Source of the DNA: Lentisphaerota bacterium
Lineage (GTDB): Bacteria > Verrucomicrobiota > Lentisphaeria > Victivallales > Victivallaceae
Reading direction: 5' to 3'
Length of the DNA stretch: 64,000 bases
NCBI GenBank assembly: GCA_015061605.1
Contig: SUWH01000004.1
Location: 1 to 64,000 of the forward strand
A program made the translations under genes and the position numbers. Positions 16,567-24,871 of this stretch are shown one piece after another. The notes below the pieces were generated by a model. It was not told where the DNA came from, made no database searches, and worked only from the letters and a program-made list of their open reading frames with translations. Positions within the stretch are counted from its first letter, which is position 1; every line of letters begins with the position of its first letter.

Positions 16567-19500
16567 TTATTCCAGTACCAAAAGTTTGAAATCATAAGGC
16601 GGCAGAACGATTTTCTGCGCATTTTCCATATTACGGGTCTCGGCATTGATGATCTTGAATCCATCTTTCAAGGCGAGATTTGAAGCATTAACGGAAAGCT
16701 TCAGCAGCTTTTCTTTGCCGGAAAGATTCCCCAGCACCAGCAATATCCTGCCGGGGAAACGCCAGGAACTTGCCAACACTTCCGCATCATTGACCGACAG
16801 ATCGGCGGCAGCATTTTCCCAGAACGGAACAAATTTGCATTCCGGTTTCCAGAAACCGAATTCCCCGGCAAGTCCGATGACAGAGAAGTAAAATTTCGCA
16901 TCGCCCGCCGGAGTGACGGGAGCTTTGAATTTCGCGCCGAAAGGCAGTGAAAGCGCGATCAAAGTTCTGGTAAGCCAGCGGTATTTGCCGTTTTTCCACT
17001 CTTTCGGAGTGTAAGTTTTCCGCTTGATACCGCCCAGAACACAGTTTTCTGTCCCGAGCTGCAAACCGGTTCCGGTGGCGAGAATGTCATCGACTTTGAA
17101 TCTGGTCGGCAACGGAGTGTCTCCGTAGTGGTTTTCCCACCCCAGAGTGCTGGTGGCCAGACTGAAACTGGGAATGAGCAATGCGTTGGTCATGTGTATT
17201 TGCAGCAGACGCGGATAGAGGTTGAGTTTATGCTGAAGTACCGCCACGCGCTTGACCAGCTCCCGCATGGCGAGAATGCCGTTTGCCGGATGCACCACGC
17301 CTTCATCGTCCATGACCGCCACCGTTTCCACATTGGGATCAGGCATCAGATACATATCATCGAGGTAGATACCGTGAGCGCCGTTGAGCAATTCTTTATG
17401 CAGAGCATCCACCATATAGTCAAGTGCCGACGGAGTGAGGGTTATCCGTCGCGCCCCGAAGTAACTCTGGGGGGCGGGGTTGAACCATTCGGCACGGAAA
17501 TACTCCGGGACATCTTCAAAGATCCAGGTAAGTTTGGGATCGGTGTATTTGTAGGGCAGAGCCGGACGGCGTGCCGGGTTATCAAGCTGGAAGCGGCGGA
17601 AATTTTTCCGGACACGGGAGTAGTGCATCGGATATTCCCCGGCATTGGGAACCTGTTTCATCTCCCTTATGAGTGCCGGTTCATACTTTTTCAGCCACAA
17701 GTCAAGCTCTTTTGCCATATTATCTTTGCCTCCGGCGCGGACAGCGCGGCAGGCGGCGCGGAAAAGTTTCCAGTCCCCGGCAAATGCATCATGTTTCCAC
17801 GGCGAAAATCCCATCAGCTGTCCGCCGATAAAGGTGAAGTTTTTCATCGTTTTTGCTCCGAGCGCCGAAGTATCGTGGGTATATTGATGCATGGCGGGAT
17901 CAACCTTTTTCACCGGAGTCGGCATCAGACCGAAAGCAAATTTGCGGTATTTTTCCGAATTCACCGGACGGTTGATGATATCCCATTCCAGAATGAGTTT
18001 GTCTTTATTGCGGATGATGCGGACGGCGCTTTTTTTGCGGTCGAGAGCGAAGCCGGCAGTGTTTTCCACAAAACAGCTTATGCCGCGCGAAACGCCGCCG
18101 AGATAGATATACGGAACCACCTGCGGATGCAAGGTCTCCTGTCCGAGTGCAGTGCGGCGCGGCAGTTTACTGCCCTCCCAGACCAGGCCTTCTCCGGCGG
18201 GGCTCCTGCCGGAAGGATTTTCGCGGATAAAGTTGGAAATCGCATGGAAGAAAGGTGCTTCACTGTTTTTAAGGGTTATTTTAAGTGTCAATCGCTCCAG
18301 TTTATTTTTACCCGGAGGAAACAGAGTGAAGTTGAGATACTGAAATCCGTCATATTCGATACTGGATTTTCCGGAAAGCGAAAGACCCGACGGAGTTCCG
18401 GCAGAAAAAGAATGGACTAAATCATGCCCATTATCTTTATCGATTGGATCGGAAATAACTCCGGAAAAATATTCTGTTTTGCCGTTTACGACCGCTTCCA
18501 ACTGTATCGGAGAAGCCAACATGGAAACATTTTCTGAAATAAACTCATCCCACAGCCCGCAGCCGTTGAGCTTGAGTTTGCTCAACAGCAGTTTGACCTC
18601 CGCGCCGCTGGACTTCAACGGCTCAAACGGCGGCAGCACGATTTTGTCACAGCCGAGTTTGCTTCCCAGCCAGGAAAAGGAACGTTTTTCCAGTTGAAAC
18701 GCTTTGGGATAAGTTTTTCCGTCAACATCCAAAGTAAAATCATATTTTCCGGCAGTTGACGGCACCGGAAAACGGAATTTGAAGCCGCCTTTTTCCTTTA
18801 TTCCGGAAACTTTACTGTTATCAGGCAGAATAACTGCGGTCTTGACAGTTTCTTTATTTGCCGGACGGAAAAATAGAACCGCTTTGTCATATCCCGGATA
18901 GTAGCGGCAGTCACCGCTGCCAACTCCTTTGAGCGTAAAACTGCAGGTCAGCGGGTGGCGTTCGGTATTGCCCCGGAGACCGGCAAAGTTGCGGGAAGCA
19001 TGGATACGGCCGGTTGACGGTTCAAACAAAACCGCGCTGTAATGGTAACGGGCATTGTCGTCCACGGAAAATTCCGCTTTCAGCGAACCGCTCCTACCGG
19101 GAGCGATATTTATTTTTTCAACCACATCCTGATGGCGGGTGGTCACACTTTTGCCTTTGATTTTAGCGTAGGTGTTGTGCCGGAGCATGACTGCCAGAGT
19201 CAACGGTTTTTCAGTCGGGTTGTCGGCTTCAAGAGCCAGTTCCCATTCGCCGCGCCCGACATCGCCGGGGTCGAGCTGGCGCATGATTCCCTGATCTTTC
19301 CGCCAGCGTACCGTGATCATGCGTTTAACATCGAAATAAGCTCCGGCAGGGTTGAGCAGAGAAGTTCCGGCGCTGCTCCAGTTGCGGCCGATGTTGAATT
19401 TGAAACTGCTTTTTGGAGTGCCGATTTCCGACAACGGTATGGCAAGCTCCATATCCCAGAAGCCTTTGTCCACATGGGAACGGCATTTTAAATTGCGGAT

Positions 19501-20007
19501 ATTCCACGAAACATCCGCTTTTTTCCCATTGGCAAAATCTACCTTTGAATCATAGACCGCATCGCGGGAATTGATAATAAAGTGATACAGTTTGCCGGTA
19601 TCGGTGTCGGAAACCAACATCAGATCCAGCGAATCATCCTGAAACACCTTACCGTCCCGGGTCAATACATTAGCAACCAGACTGCCGCCGGGATCGTTAT
19701 TCGGAGTGGTGGTGCGTATGGCAAGATAAAGGAAATTTTTATCCCGCATCAAACGCACAAAACCGGTGCCGTTGGTGACATAATTTCCATTGAGCAGGGA
19801 AAAACCGGAAATCTGCGCCGCCTTATCCCATTCGCCGTTTGCAAATACGCCGTTGATTTCCGGAGCTTTGCTTATCATCGGGATATTCGCCACGGCATTC
19901 CATGCGCCGACGCGCAAAAGCTGATCGGCTGTACTGCGCGGAGCAGCTGAACAAACTGCAGAAATGGCAGATAAAACGTACAAAACAAATTGCATCAAAC
20001 GCTTCAT
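16567..20007 (-). CDS. Large secreted CBM9/DUF6067-like carbohydrate-active protein
   Basis: The ATG at 20007, seven bases after GAGG, gives 1146 residues with a signal peptide ending near SAVCSAAP. Residues about 45-260 resemble a family 9 carbohydrate-binding-like domain (APEINGVFANGEWDKAA, then DSLDLMLVSDTDTGKLYHF). The middle is beta rich. From about residue 580 on, HPQVVPYIYLGGVSRGISCF and the later GIYLDDMYLMPDPNVE resemble DUF6067/GH-like barrels, with acidic residues in a plausible active-site position. The C-terminus ends in a small beta domain. Exact activity is unknown. It heads an operon with a pseudopilin, a secreted protein and a DUF4838 protein, behind the promoter at 20049-20077. 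Confidence 0.8.
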   Translation of the reverse strand: MKRLMQFVLYVLSAISAVCSAAPRSTADQLLRVGAWNAVANIPMISKAPEINGVFANGEWDKAAQISGFSLLNGNYVTNGTGFVRLMRDKNFLYLAIRTTTPNNDPGGSLVANVLTRDGKVFQDDSLDLMLVSDTDTGKLYHFIINSRDAVYDSKVDFANGKKADVSWNIRNLKCRSHVDKGFWDMELAIPLSEIGTPKSSFKFNIGRNWSSAGTSLLNPAGAYFDVKRMITVRWRKDQGIMRQLDPGDVGRGEWELALEADNPTEKPLTLAVMLRHNTYAKIKGKSVTTRHQDVVEKINIAPGRSGSLKAEFSVDDNARYHYSAVLFEPSTGRIHASRNFAGLRGNTERHPLTCSFTLKGVGSGDCRYYPGYDKAVLFFRPANKETVKTAVILPDNSKVSGIKEKGGFKFRFPVPSTAGKYDFTLDVDGKTYPKAFQLEKRSFSWLGSKLGCDKIVLPPFEPLKSSGAEVKLLLSKLKLNGCGLWDEFISENVSMLASPIQLEAVVNGKTEYFSGVISDPIDKDNGHDLVHSFSAGTPSGLSLSGKSSIEYDGFQYLNFTLFPPGKNKLERLTLKITLKNSEAPFFHAISNFIRENPSGRSPAGEGLVWEGSKLPRRTALGQETLHPQVVPYIYLGGVSRGISCFVENTAGFALDRKKSAVRIIRNKDKLILEWDIINRPVNSEKYRKFAFGLMPTPVKKVDPAMHQYTHDTSALGAKTMKNFTFIGGQLMGFSPWKHDAFAGDWKLFRAACRAVRAGGKDNMAKELDLWLKKYEPALIREMKQVPNAGEYPMHYSRVRKNFRRFQLDNPARRPALPYKYTDPKLTWIFEDVPEYFRAEWFNPAPQSYFGARRITLTPSALDYMVDALHKELLNGAHGIYLDDMYLMPDPNVETVAVMDDEGVVHPANGILAMRELVKRVAVLQHKLNLYPRLLQIHMTNALLIPSFSLATSTLGWENHYGDTPLPTRFKVDDILATGTGLQLGTENCVLGGIKRKTYTPKEWKNGKYRWLTRTLIALSLPFGAKFKAPVTPAGDAKFYFSVIGLAGEFGFWKPECKFVPFWENAAADLSVNDAEVLASSWRFPGRILLVLGNLSGKEKLLKLSVNASNLALKDGFKIINAETRNMENAQKIVLPPYDFKLLVLE

Positions 20008-20048
20008 AAACACCTCAAGTTGAATTTAATTATAGCGTGTCCACTTAT

Positions 20049-20077
20049 AATATATTCAACATCTGACATATTTTCAA
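20049..20077 (-). promoter_or_regulatory. Promoter of the 20007-13256 operon
   Basis: On the minus strand TTGAAA (20077-20072) and TATATT (20054-20049) are 17 bases apart, predicting a start near 20042, 35 bases before the ATG. Confidence 0.7.
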
Positions 20078-20095
20078 GCGACTTTGACATATTTT
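20064..20095 (-). promoter_or_regulatory. Phased direct repeats, candidate AraC-type activator site
   Basis: AAAATATGTCA occurs twice on the minus strand (20095-20085 and 20074-20064), 21 bases start to start, or two helical turns. The proximal copy overlaps the -35 box. This geometry is typical of AraC-family activators. Confidence 0.55.
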
Positions 20096-20141
20096 ATTTT
20101 ATTTTTATTTCATCAGCTTCCCCGACGCAGCTCTGCTCAAT

Positions 20142-21863
20142 TCAGCGGGCTTCAAAACTGAACATTCTGACATCTTCACTGTTTTCGCGCAGAGAATCGA
20201 TGACCAGTTTCACCTGTTTTGCCGGAGAATCAAGTTTTATTTTCACCAGGCGCTGATAATTGTTGTCCGTGCGGAAAACCTCTTTACCGTCAGCTTCAAT
20301 GTGAAAACTTTGCACCAGTTCGTCTGGCGGAGTGTATACTTCACCTTTGAGCGGATAATTGGCAACCATATTCAAATGATTGCGCTTGAGGTTGGAATCA
20401 AAAATAAGCCGCACTTCCGTAAATCTGTCTCCGTCAGCAGCGGTGTATTCCGCCCAGTCCCCGGGCGTGACATGCCATGCATTGTCACAATTTTCATCCG
20501 GACGGTCAAAACCGTTGCGCAAGAGTTCCGCGTCACCGGAAGAAACAGTCAATTCAGCATTCCGGGTAATTGCAGAAACTTCCCGCTTGATGTGAAGCAG
20601 ATAGCAGTCATCATCCAGAAGCGTCTGCTGGATGTCCCGGATGTGATCCTTTGCCGCAGTACGGACATCCGGACAGTTGTTCTTTATGGCATGGAAAGCC
20701 GCTGTTCCGGCTGCCTGCCCCAGAGTGGCACAGGTTGCCATCACCCGGGTCGAACTCAAACCGGTATGAGTGGCACTGATATTGCGTCCGGCAAAGAGCA
20801 GATTGGGAACATTTTTTGAATAAAGACAGCGCAGGGGGATACCGTAGGATTTTCCCGGCTCGATAACCATGTTGGGCGGACCGAAATAACGGAATCCGGC
20901 GGGATGATGGTCGTCTACCGGCCAACCGCCGAATGCCACGATGTCTTCAAAATTTCCGCCGTCAAGGACATCGTGCTGGGTCAAAAGGTGATCGCCGATA
21001 CAGCGGCGGCTTTCCCGTTTGCCGGGGAGAAAACCGAGCCAGTCCAATATCCAGTTATCCGCCTGATGATCTCCCTGATTTTTGATGTGATCCCACATGC
21101 CGAGGGCGGTTTTGATAAGATCATCGCGGATCTCTTCGGTATCTTTGATCGAATCCTGATCGCCGCCATATTCCAGATACCAGAAATTGAGAAACCATTT
21201 GATAAGGTGGCCGCGTTTGGGGAAAGATTCATCGGTCGGATATTTATACGCCCAGGCGGGGGGGATGAACTTTTTGGGAGAATCGGTTTCCCTTACTTGC
21301 ATGATACAGCTCATTCCCATCGTTTTATCATCTGCTTCGTCCTGACCGAGGGATTCGCCGAACTCTTTTTTGGCTTCGCGCCCGATGCGGAATTCCGCGC
21401 CGGAAAGCGGAGCCAAAATACTGTCACCGGAACAATCGGCAAAAAAATCAGCTTCAACAATATGGAAAGTCTGGGTGGTCATCTGCCAGCCTTTGACCGA
21501 TTTGATGCGCCCGTCACTCATTTCGGCATCCATACAGGAGCAATTGAGCAGACAGGTTAGATTCTCCTGAAAGCGCATCTTTTCATAAAGTACGGTATCC
21601 CAGACGGCATAACTGGGGTGAGTGTTGCGGTAGAGGTTTTCCAAACGGAGCTCTTCGATGATACCGGTTTCGCGGTCGTAGTAAGAGCCGCAGACCCACA
21701 TTCTTATTTCGCTGGAAGCGTTGCCGCCGAACATCGGACGCTCGTGGATGATGAGGGTCTTTATACCGTGACGGGCAGCGGCAAGGGCGGCGCACATACC
21801 CGCCAACCCTCCGCCGACTACACAGAATTGTACTTTATGCCGGATAGTTTCCATAATTGTCAT
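20142..21863 (-). CDS. FAD-dependent oxidoreductase (FAD_oxidored family)
   Basis: The 573-residue protein starts with a dinucleotide-binding loop, CVVGGGLAGMCAALAAARHG at about residues 13-32, followed by the FGGNAS motif characteristic of PF12831-type oxidoreductases. Further on are DFFADCSGDSILAPLSGAEF and, near residue 375, LLFAGRNISATHTGLSSTRV with a FAD-contacting second motif. The C-terminal 130 residues form an extra beta-rich domain. In Lentisphaerota and Planctomycetota such proteins accompany polysaccharide or sugar-acid catabolism; the substrate is unknown. It follows the creatininase-family gene by 12 bases. A new promoter directly after it separates it from the 1146-aa gene. Confidence 0.85.
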   Translation of the reverse strand: MTIMETIRHKVQFCVVGGGLAGMCAALAAARHGIKTLIIHERPMFGGNASSEIRMWVCGSYYDRETGIIEELRLENLYRNTHPSYAVWDTVLYEKMRFQENLTCLLNCSCMDAEMSDGRIKSVKGWQMTTQTFHIVEADFFADCSGDSILAPLSGAEFRIGREAKKEFGESLGQDEADDKTMGMSCIMQVRETDSPKKFIPPAWAYKYPTDESFPKRGHLIKWFLNFWYLEYGGDQDSIKDTEEIRDDLIKTALGMWDHIKNQGDHQADNWILDWLGFLPGKRESRRCIGDHLLTQHDVLDGGNFEDIVAFGGWPVDDHHPAGFRYFGPPNMVIEPGKSYGIPLRCLYSKNVPNLLFAGRNISATHTGLSSTRVMATCATLGQAAGTAAFHAIKNNCPDVRTAAKDHIRDIQQTLLDDDCYLLHIKREVSAITRNAELTVSSGDAELLRNGFDRPDENCDNAWHVTPGDWAEYTAADGDRFTEVRLIFDSNLKRNHLNMVANYPLKGEVYTPPDELVQSFHIEADGKEVFRTDNNYQRLVKIKLDSPAKQVKLVIDSLRENSEDVRMFSFEAR

Positions 21864-21875
21864 GCTGAAGTTATA

Positions 21876-22754
21876 TTATTTGCCGATAGCGATTTCGCTG
21901 GAGCCTTTTTCCACCACCAGAACAGGGGATTTGACTTCGATACGTTCTCCGGTCCGGCGGTTTTCATCGGCTTGAGCAATAGCTTTTTTGACCATTTCCG
22001 CCATGGGAGTGATGGCACTTTCGACATTTTCCACGCCGCGTTCAGCGGTGGCAAATTCCGGATAGCCCATAACACCGACTTTGACTTCGGGACGCTGCCG
22101 GGTGGTGACGATCTCCTGCGGCTGACCGGTAAGAGAGGTGCACAACTGATAAGCATTCTGGTCATGGCGCATCCATTCAGCGAGCTCTTTTTCGTCCAGC
22201 TCGAGCTGATCCATCTGAACCAGATGTGGGCGGTAGGCAAGCATCAGGGAGGTTTCGGAATCCCCGGCGTGGAAATCTTCGCCGGTCTGACGGGGATCGC
22301 GGGGACGCCGCCAGTGATCACCGCGGCGGAGGACCATGATCAGGACTTTTTCCAGAGAAGCGTTGAGCCACTTTAAAATACGGAGAGATTCTTTGAGCTG
22401 GTCGAGGCTTTCGGTGCCGCCGTGTCCGGGATAGATGAGGATATTTTCAAATCCCTGTGCGGCGAGAGCTTCGACGATATCGCACATCATCTGGCAAAAG
22501 GTGGTCGGGCGGACATTGATCGTACCGGGGAGCTGACCGCCGGAAAAGCAGTAGTTGAGCGGGGGAGCAACGATACAGCCGAGTTTTTCCGCCAGAATAT
22601 ATGCCGGAACTTCGGCGTTGTGGATATCCATGCTGACCGGCAGATGGTAGCCGTGCTGTTCAACGACACCGTAGGGAACGATAATGGTTTTGTTGTTTTT
22701 GAGATATTCCCGGATCTCTTTTACGGTCATTTCGCCCATAGCATGAGTACGCAT
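21876..22754 (-). CDS. Creatininase-family amidohydrolase
   Basis: The 292-residue protein matches the creatininase/creatinine amidohydrolase superfamily. The metal-binding region VVEQHGYHLPVSMDIHNAE at about residues 30-48 holds Glu, His and Asp ligands. GHGGTES near residue 117 and HAGDSETSLML near residue 175 complete the family pattern. Members act on creatinine, 3-dehydro sugars or formamide-type substrates; in sugar operons they are often thought to open cyclic intermediates. Here it leads a two-gene unit with an FAD oxidoreductase, which fits an oxidise-then-hydrolyse pathway (inference). AAGGAG lies before its start. Confidence 0.88.
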   Translation of the reverse strand: MRTHAMGEMTVKEIREYLKNNKTIIVPYGVVEQHGYHLPVSMDIHNAEVPAYILAEKLGCIVAPPLNYCFSGGQLPGTINVRPTTFCQMMCDIVEALAAQGFENILIYPGHGGTESLDQLKESLRILKWLNASLEKVLIMVLRRGDHWRRPRDPRQTGEDFHAGDSETSLMLAYRPHLVQMDQLELDEKELAEWMRHDQNAYQLCTSLTGQPQEIVTTRQRPEVKVGVMGYPEFATAERGVENVESAITPMAEMVKKAIAQADENRRTGERIEVKSPVLVVEKGSSEIAIGK

Positions 22755-23080
22755 AGTAAACTCCTTTATATTTTATGGATTATGTAATGGGATGATTTCA
22801 AAAATCTTTCAGTACCGGCGAAAAATCTGCAGCAGTATTGAAAAAGTTTTGAAATTCCCCCGTTGGAATAAAATATAATCTGAAATCAGCAGTTATTCAA
22901 GCAAATTTCAACAGATTATCGCAAAAAAACGCCGCCGGAAGTACAAATGAGGAAAAAAAAGAGAGATACCGGTAAAACCGCAGTTGGCAAAATTTTCCTT
23001 TAAAAACTTGCAAAAAATAAAAAACGTGATTATATTATGATCCGGGATATTTGTTCACAACATGATATTTGGAGGTTTTT
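22755..23080. other. Divergent intergenic region
   Basis: AT-rich spacer between divergent genes. It contains the promoter at 23008-23036 and a weak TATAAT near 22878. I see no further gene or repeat. Confidence 0.6.
23008..23036 (+). promoter_or_regulatory. Promoter of the second pseudopilin module
   Basis: TTGCAA at 23008-23013 and TATATT at 23031-23036 with 17-base spacing. The ATG follows at 23081 with GGAGG at 23071-23075. Confidence 0.65.
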
Positions 23081-23947
23081 ATGACTTGGAAAGATGCATT
23101 TTCAGTCCATTGCAATGGACTGAAGCGGTACCGCTTCACCCTGATCGAACTTCTTGTAGTCATCGCCATCATCGCTATTCTGGCGGCGATCCTGCTCCCG
23201 GCTTTGCAAAGCGCACGTGACCGCGGCCGGCAATCCAATTGTTCAAATAACATAAAACAGTTTGCCGGAATATGGATGTCGTACAGCGACGATTACGAAC
23301 AACTTTATCCAAGCTATATGAATCGCGGTCCAAAAGGCAACAAAACAGACAAATACGCTACCCACGAATCTTCCAACTGGGCGGAAAATGCCTGTAAATC
23401 AAAATACTGGGGCGGATTCAAAGGAGTTCCCAAAATGTACGATGAAAAGTATTATGGTTACAGCAATATGTTGCTTTGCTGTCCATCTGCAATGGCAGAT
23501 GGATATAAATGGCGGAAATATAACATATTTCCGATAACAAACAGCTATGCATACAACTTTTTCTTCAACCCACGCTCATCCAAATTGAATCTGGCTTCGG
23601 CAAATGCGATCGTAAAAATGAGTCAAATAACCAAACCGGGAATAACTTTACTGCTCTGTGATGACTGGGTGGCTCAAAAGCCGAACTGGGCACAAACGGC
23701 ACGCGGTCAGTACAATGTTGACGGAGATGACAGCAAAGGCGGTGCCCAGGCATTTTCATGGGTCGGCCCCGGCGCAGGAACCAGTACCGGACAGTATGGA
23801 GCACATAACAAGGTCTATGCCAATATGGGATTTGCCGATGGTCACGTGGAACTCCGGAGATCCTTTTATGTCATCAAAAGCTCCAGCGGCAAATACAATC
23901 CGGTAACTTGGAACAGAGATAAAGAAATCATTGAGGTTTACTGGTAA
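23081..23947 (+). CDS. Pseudopilin-like protein with H-x10-DG motif
   Basis: The ATG at 23081 with GGAGG five bases upstream gives 288 residues. After an 18-residue leader comes [18 protein letters not shown], the pseudopilin helix with Glu5. The C-terminal [19 protein letters not shown] is a variant of the group's His-to-Asp-Gly signature. Arg, not Gly, precedes the predicted cleavage site. The middle is aromatic and rich in Asn/Tyr. It opens the second carbohydrate module, whose later genes encode a secreted protein and a DUF4838/CBM9 protein. It likely sits in the inner membrane or is assembled into a surface fibre; neither is shown. Confidence 0.9.
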   Translation: MTWKDAFSVHCNGLKRYRFTLIELLVVIAIIAILAAILLPALQSARDRGRQSNCSNNIKQFAGIWMSYSDDYEQLYPSYMNRGPKGNKTDKYATHESSNWAENACKSKYWGGFKGVPKMYDEKYYGYSNMLLCCPSAMADGYKWRKYNIFPITNSYAYNFFFNPRSSKLNLASANAIVKMSQITKPGITLLLCDDWVAQKPNWAQTARGQYNVDGDDSKGGAQAFSWVGPGAGTSTGQYGAHNKVYANMGFADGHVELRRSFYVIKSSSGKYNPVTWNRDKEIIEVYW

Positions 23948-23949
23948 TA

Positions 23950-24084
23950 TCGCAAATCCGCCATCCGAGCTACGGAGTCAATTACCTTTTTGGCGATGGT
24001 CACGTGGAAGCCAGAACCCGGCTCAACTCCAATACCAACCGGATTTTCAGAATGACTCATCTCCCGGCATCTCAACAATATTAA
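23950..24084 (+). pseudogene. C-terminal remnant of a second pseudopilin
   Basis: In a different frame from the preceding gene, and without a start, this stretch encodes RHPSYGVNYLFGDGHVEART and continues to a TAA at 24082. The His-to-Asp-Gly segment followed by HVEAR is the C-terminal signature of the pseudopilin group. The N-terminal 200 residues are absent. It is either a decayed tandem copy or an alternative 3' end. Confidence 0.7.
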
Positions 24085-24095
24085 AATAGGATATC

Positions 24096-24854
24096 ATGAA
24101 AAATATTGCAGTATTGTTATTGAGTGCGCTGTTTCTGCCGCTGTTTGCCCAACACCGGGCAGCGGTAGTTCCCCGTCAGCGTTACCGTGCCACCTTTGAA
24201 GCGCGCGCAACCAAAAACATCTTCCCCGAAGAGTTCCGCTGTCAAAACGCGAAACTCGATTACCCCGGAGTTGAACTGCAATTCACCGATAAGAAAAACC
24301 GGAAATATGTCCGCATGGCACGGGGAAATTTTTTCAATCTCCACAGCAAAGAGTTTGTTCCCGGCGCAATAGAATTTTATGCCGGAGAAGGCATCAAATT
24401 CGTCAAACTCGTACCGAAAAATGCCGAAATCCGCAATTTCAAACTTATTCCGGTAAAAAAAGAAAACAATCTTGCCATACCGCTGGATTACCGTGTTTAC
24501 GGTCAGGTACGCGATTTCTTCCTCACCCCCGGGAAAACCGGCGAAGCGGTCTACGATGTCTGCGATGGCAAAATTTACGGGGACCCCTTCCCCATTGAAG
24601 GCGGCAAACGCTACCGCCTGACCGTCAACGGCTATACCGGAGTTGCCCGCCCCCTGCGTGCCGGAGTGGAATTTTACACCCATGACCGCGGCGGCAAAGG
24701 TGCCACCGTCCGCAGCAGCCGCACCCAGATCCAGATCAGAGGAAAAAATCAACAGGTCGTATATAATTTCAAAGCCCCGGATAAGGCCACCTGGATGCGC
24801 GTTACTATGATGCGGGGGTTTGTCAAAAGTTATAAAGTAGAGGAAATTCAATAA
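24096..24854 (+). CDS. Secreted protein of unknown function (252 aa)
   Basis: A signal peptide, NIAVLLLSALFLPLFAQ, is followed by a beta-rich soluble protein. Two halves can be seen: residues about 25-130 and 135-250, the second with KRYRLTVNGYTGVARPLRAG and a C-terminal RVTMMRGFVKSYKVEEIQ. The pattern resembles carbohydrate-binding beta sandwiches (CBM-like), where aromatic residues bind sugars. I recognise no named family. It lies 17 bases before the DUF4838 gene, so both are likely cotranscribed from 23008-23036. AAAATAGGA provides a weak ribosome site. Confidence 0.65.
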   Translation: MKNIAVLLLSALFLPLFAQHRAAVVPRQRYRATFEARATKNIFPEEFRCQNAKLDYPGVELQFTDKKNRKYVRMARGNFFNLHSKEFVPGAIEFYAGEGIKFVKLVPKNAEIRNFKLIPVKKENNLAIPLDYRVYGQVRDFFLTPGKTGEAVYDVCDGKIYGDPFPIEGGKRYRLTVNGYTGVARPLRAGVEFYTHDRGGKGATVRSSRTQIQIRGKNQQVVYNFKAPDKATWMRVTMMRGFVKSYKVEEIQ

Positions 24855-24871
24855 AATATAAAGGAGAAAAA

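Noticed and set aside
17128-18420. 430-codon frame antisense to the 1146-aa gene
   Set aside because: The opposite strand has a signal peptide, domain motifs and a ribosome site; the antisense frame is Cys/His/Arg-rich without recognisable motifs and is a shadow.
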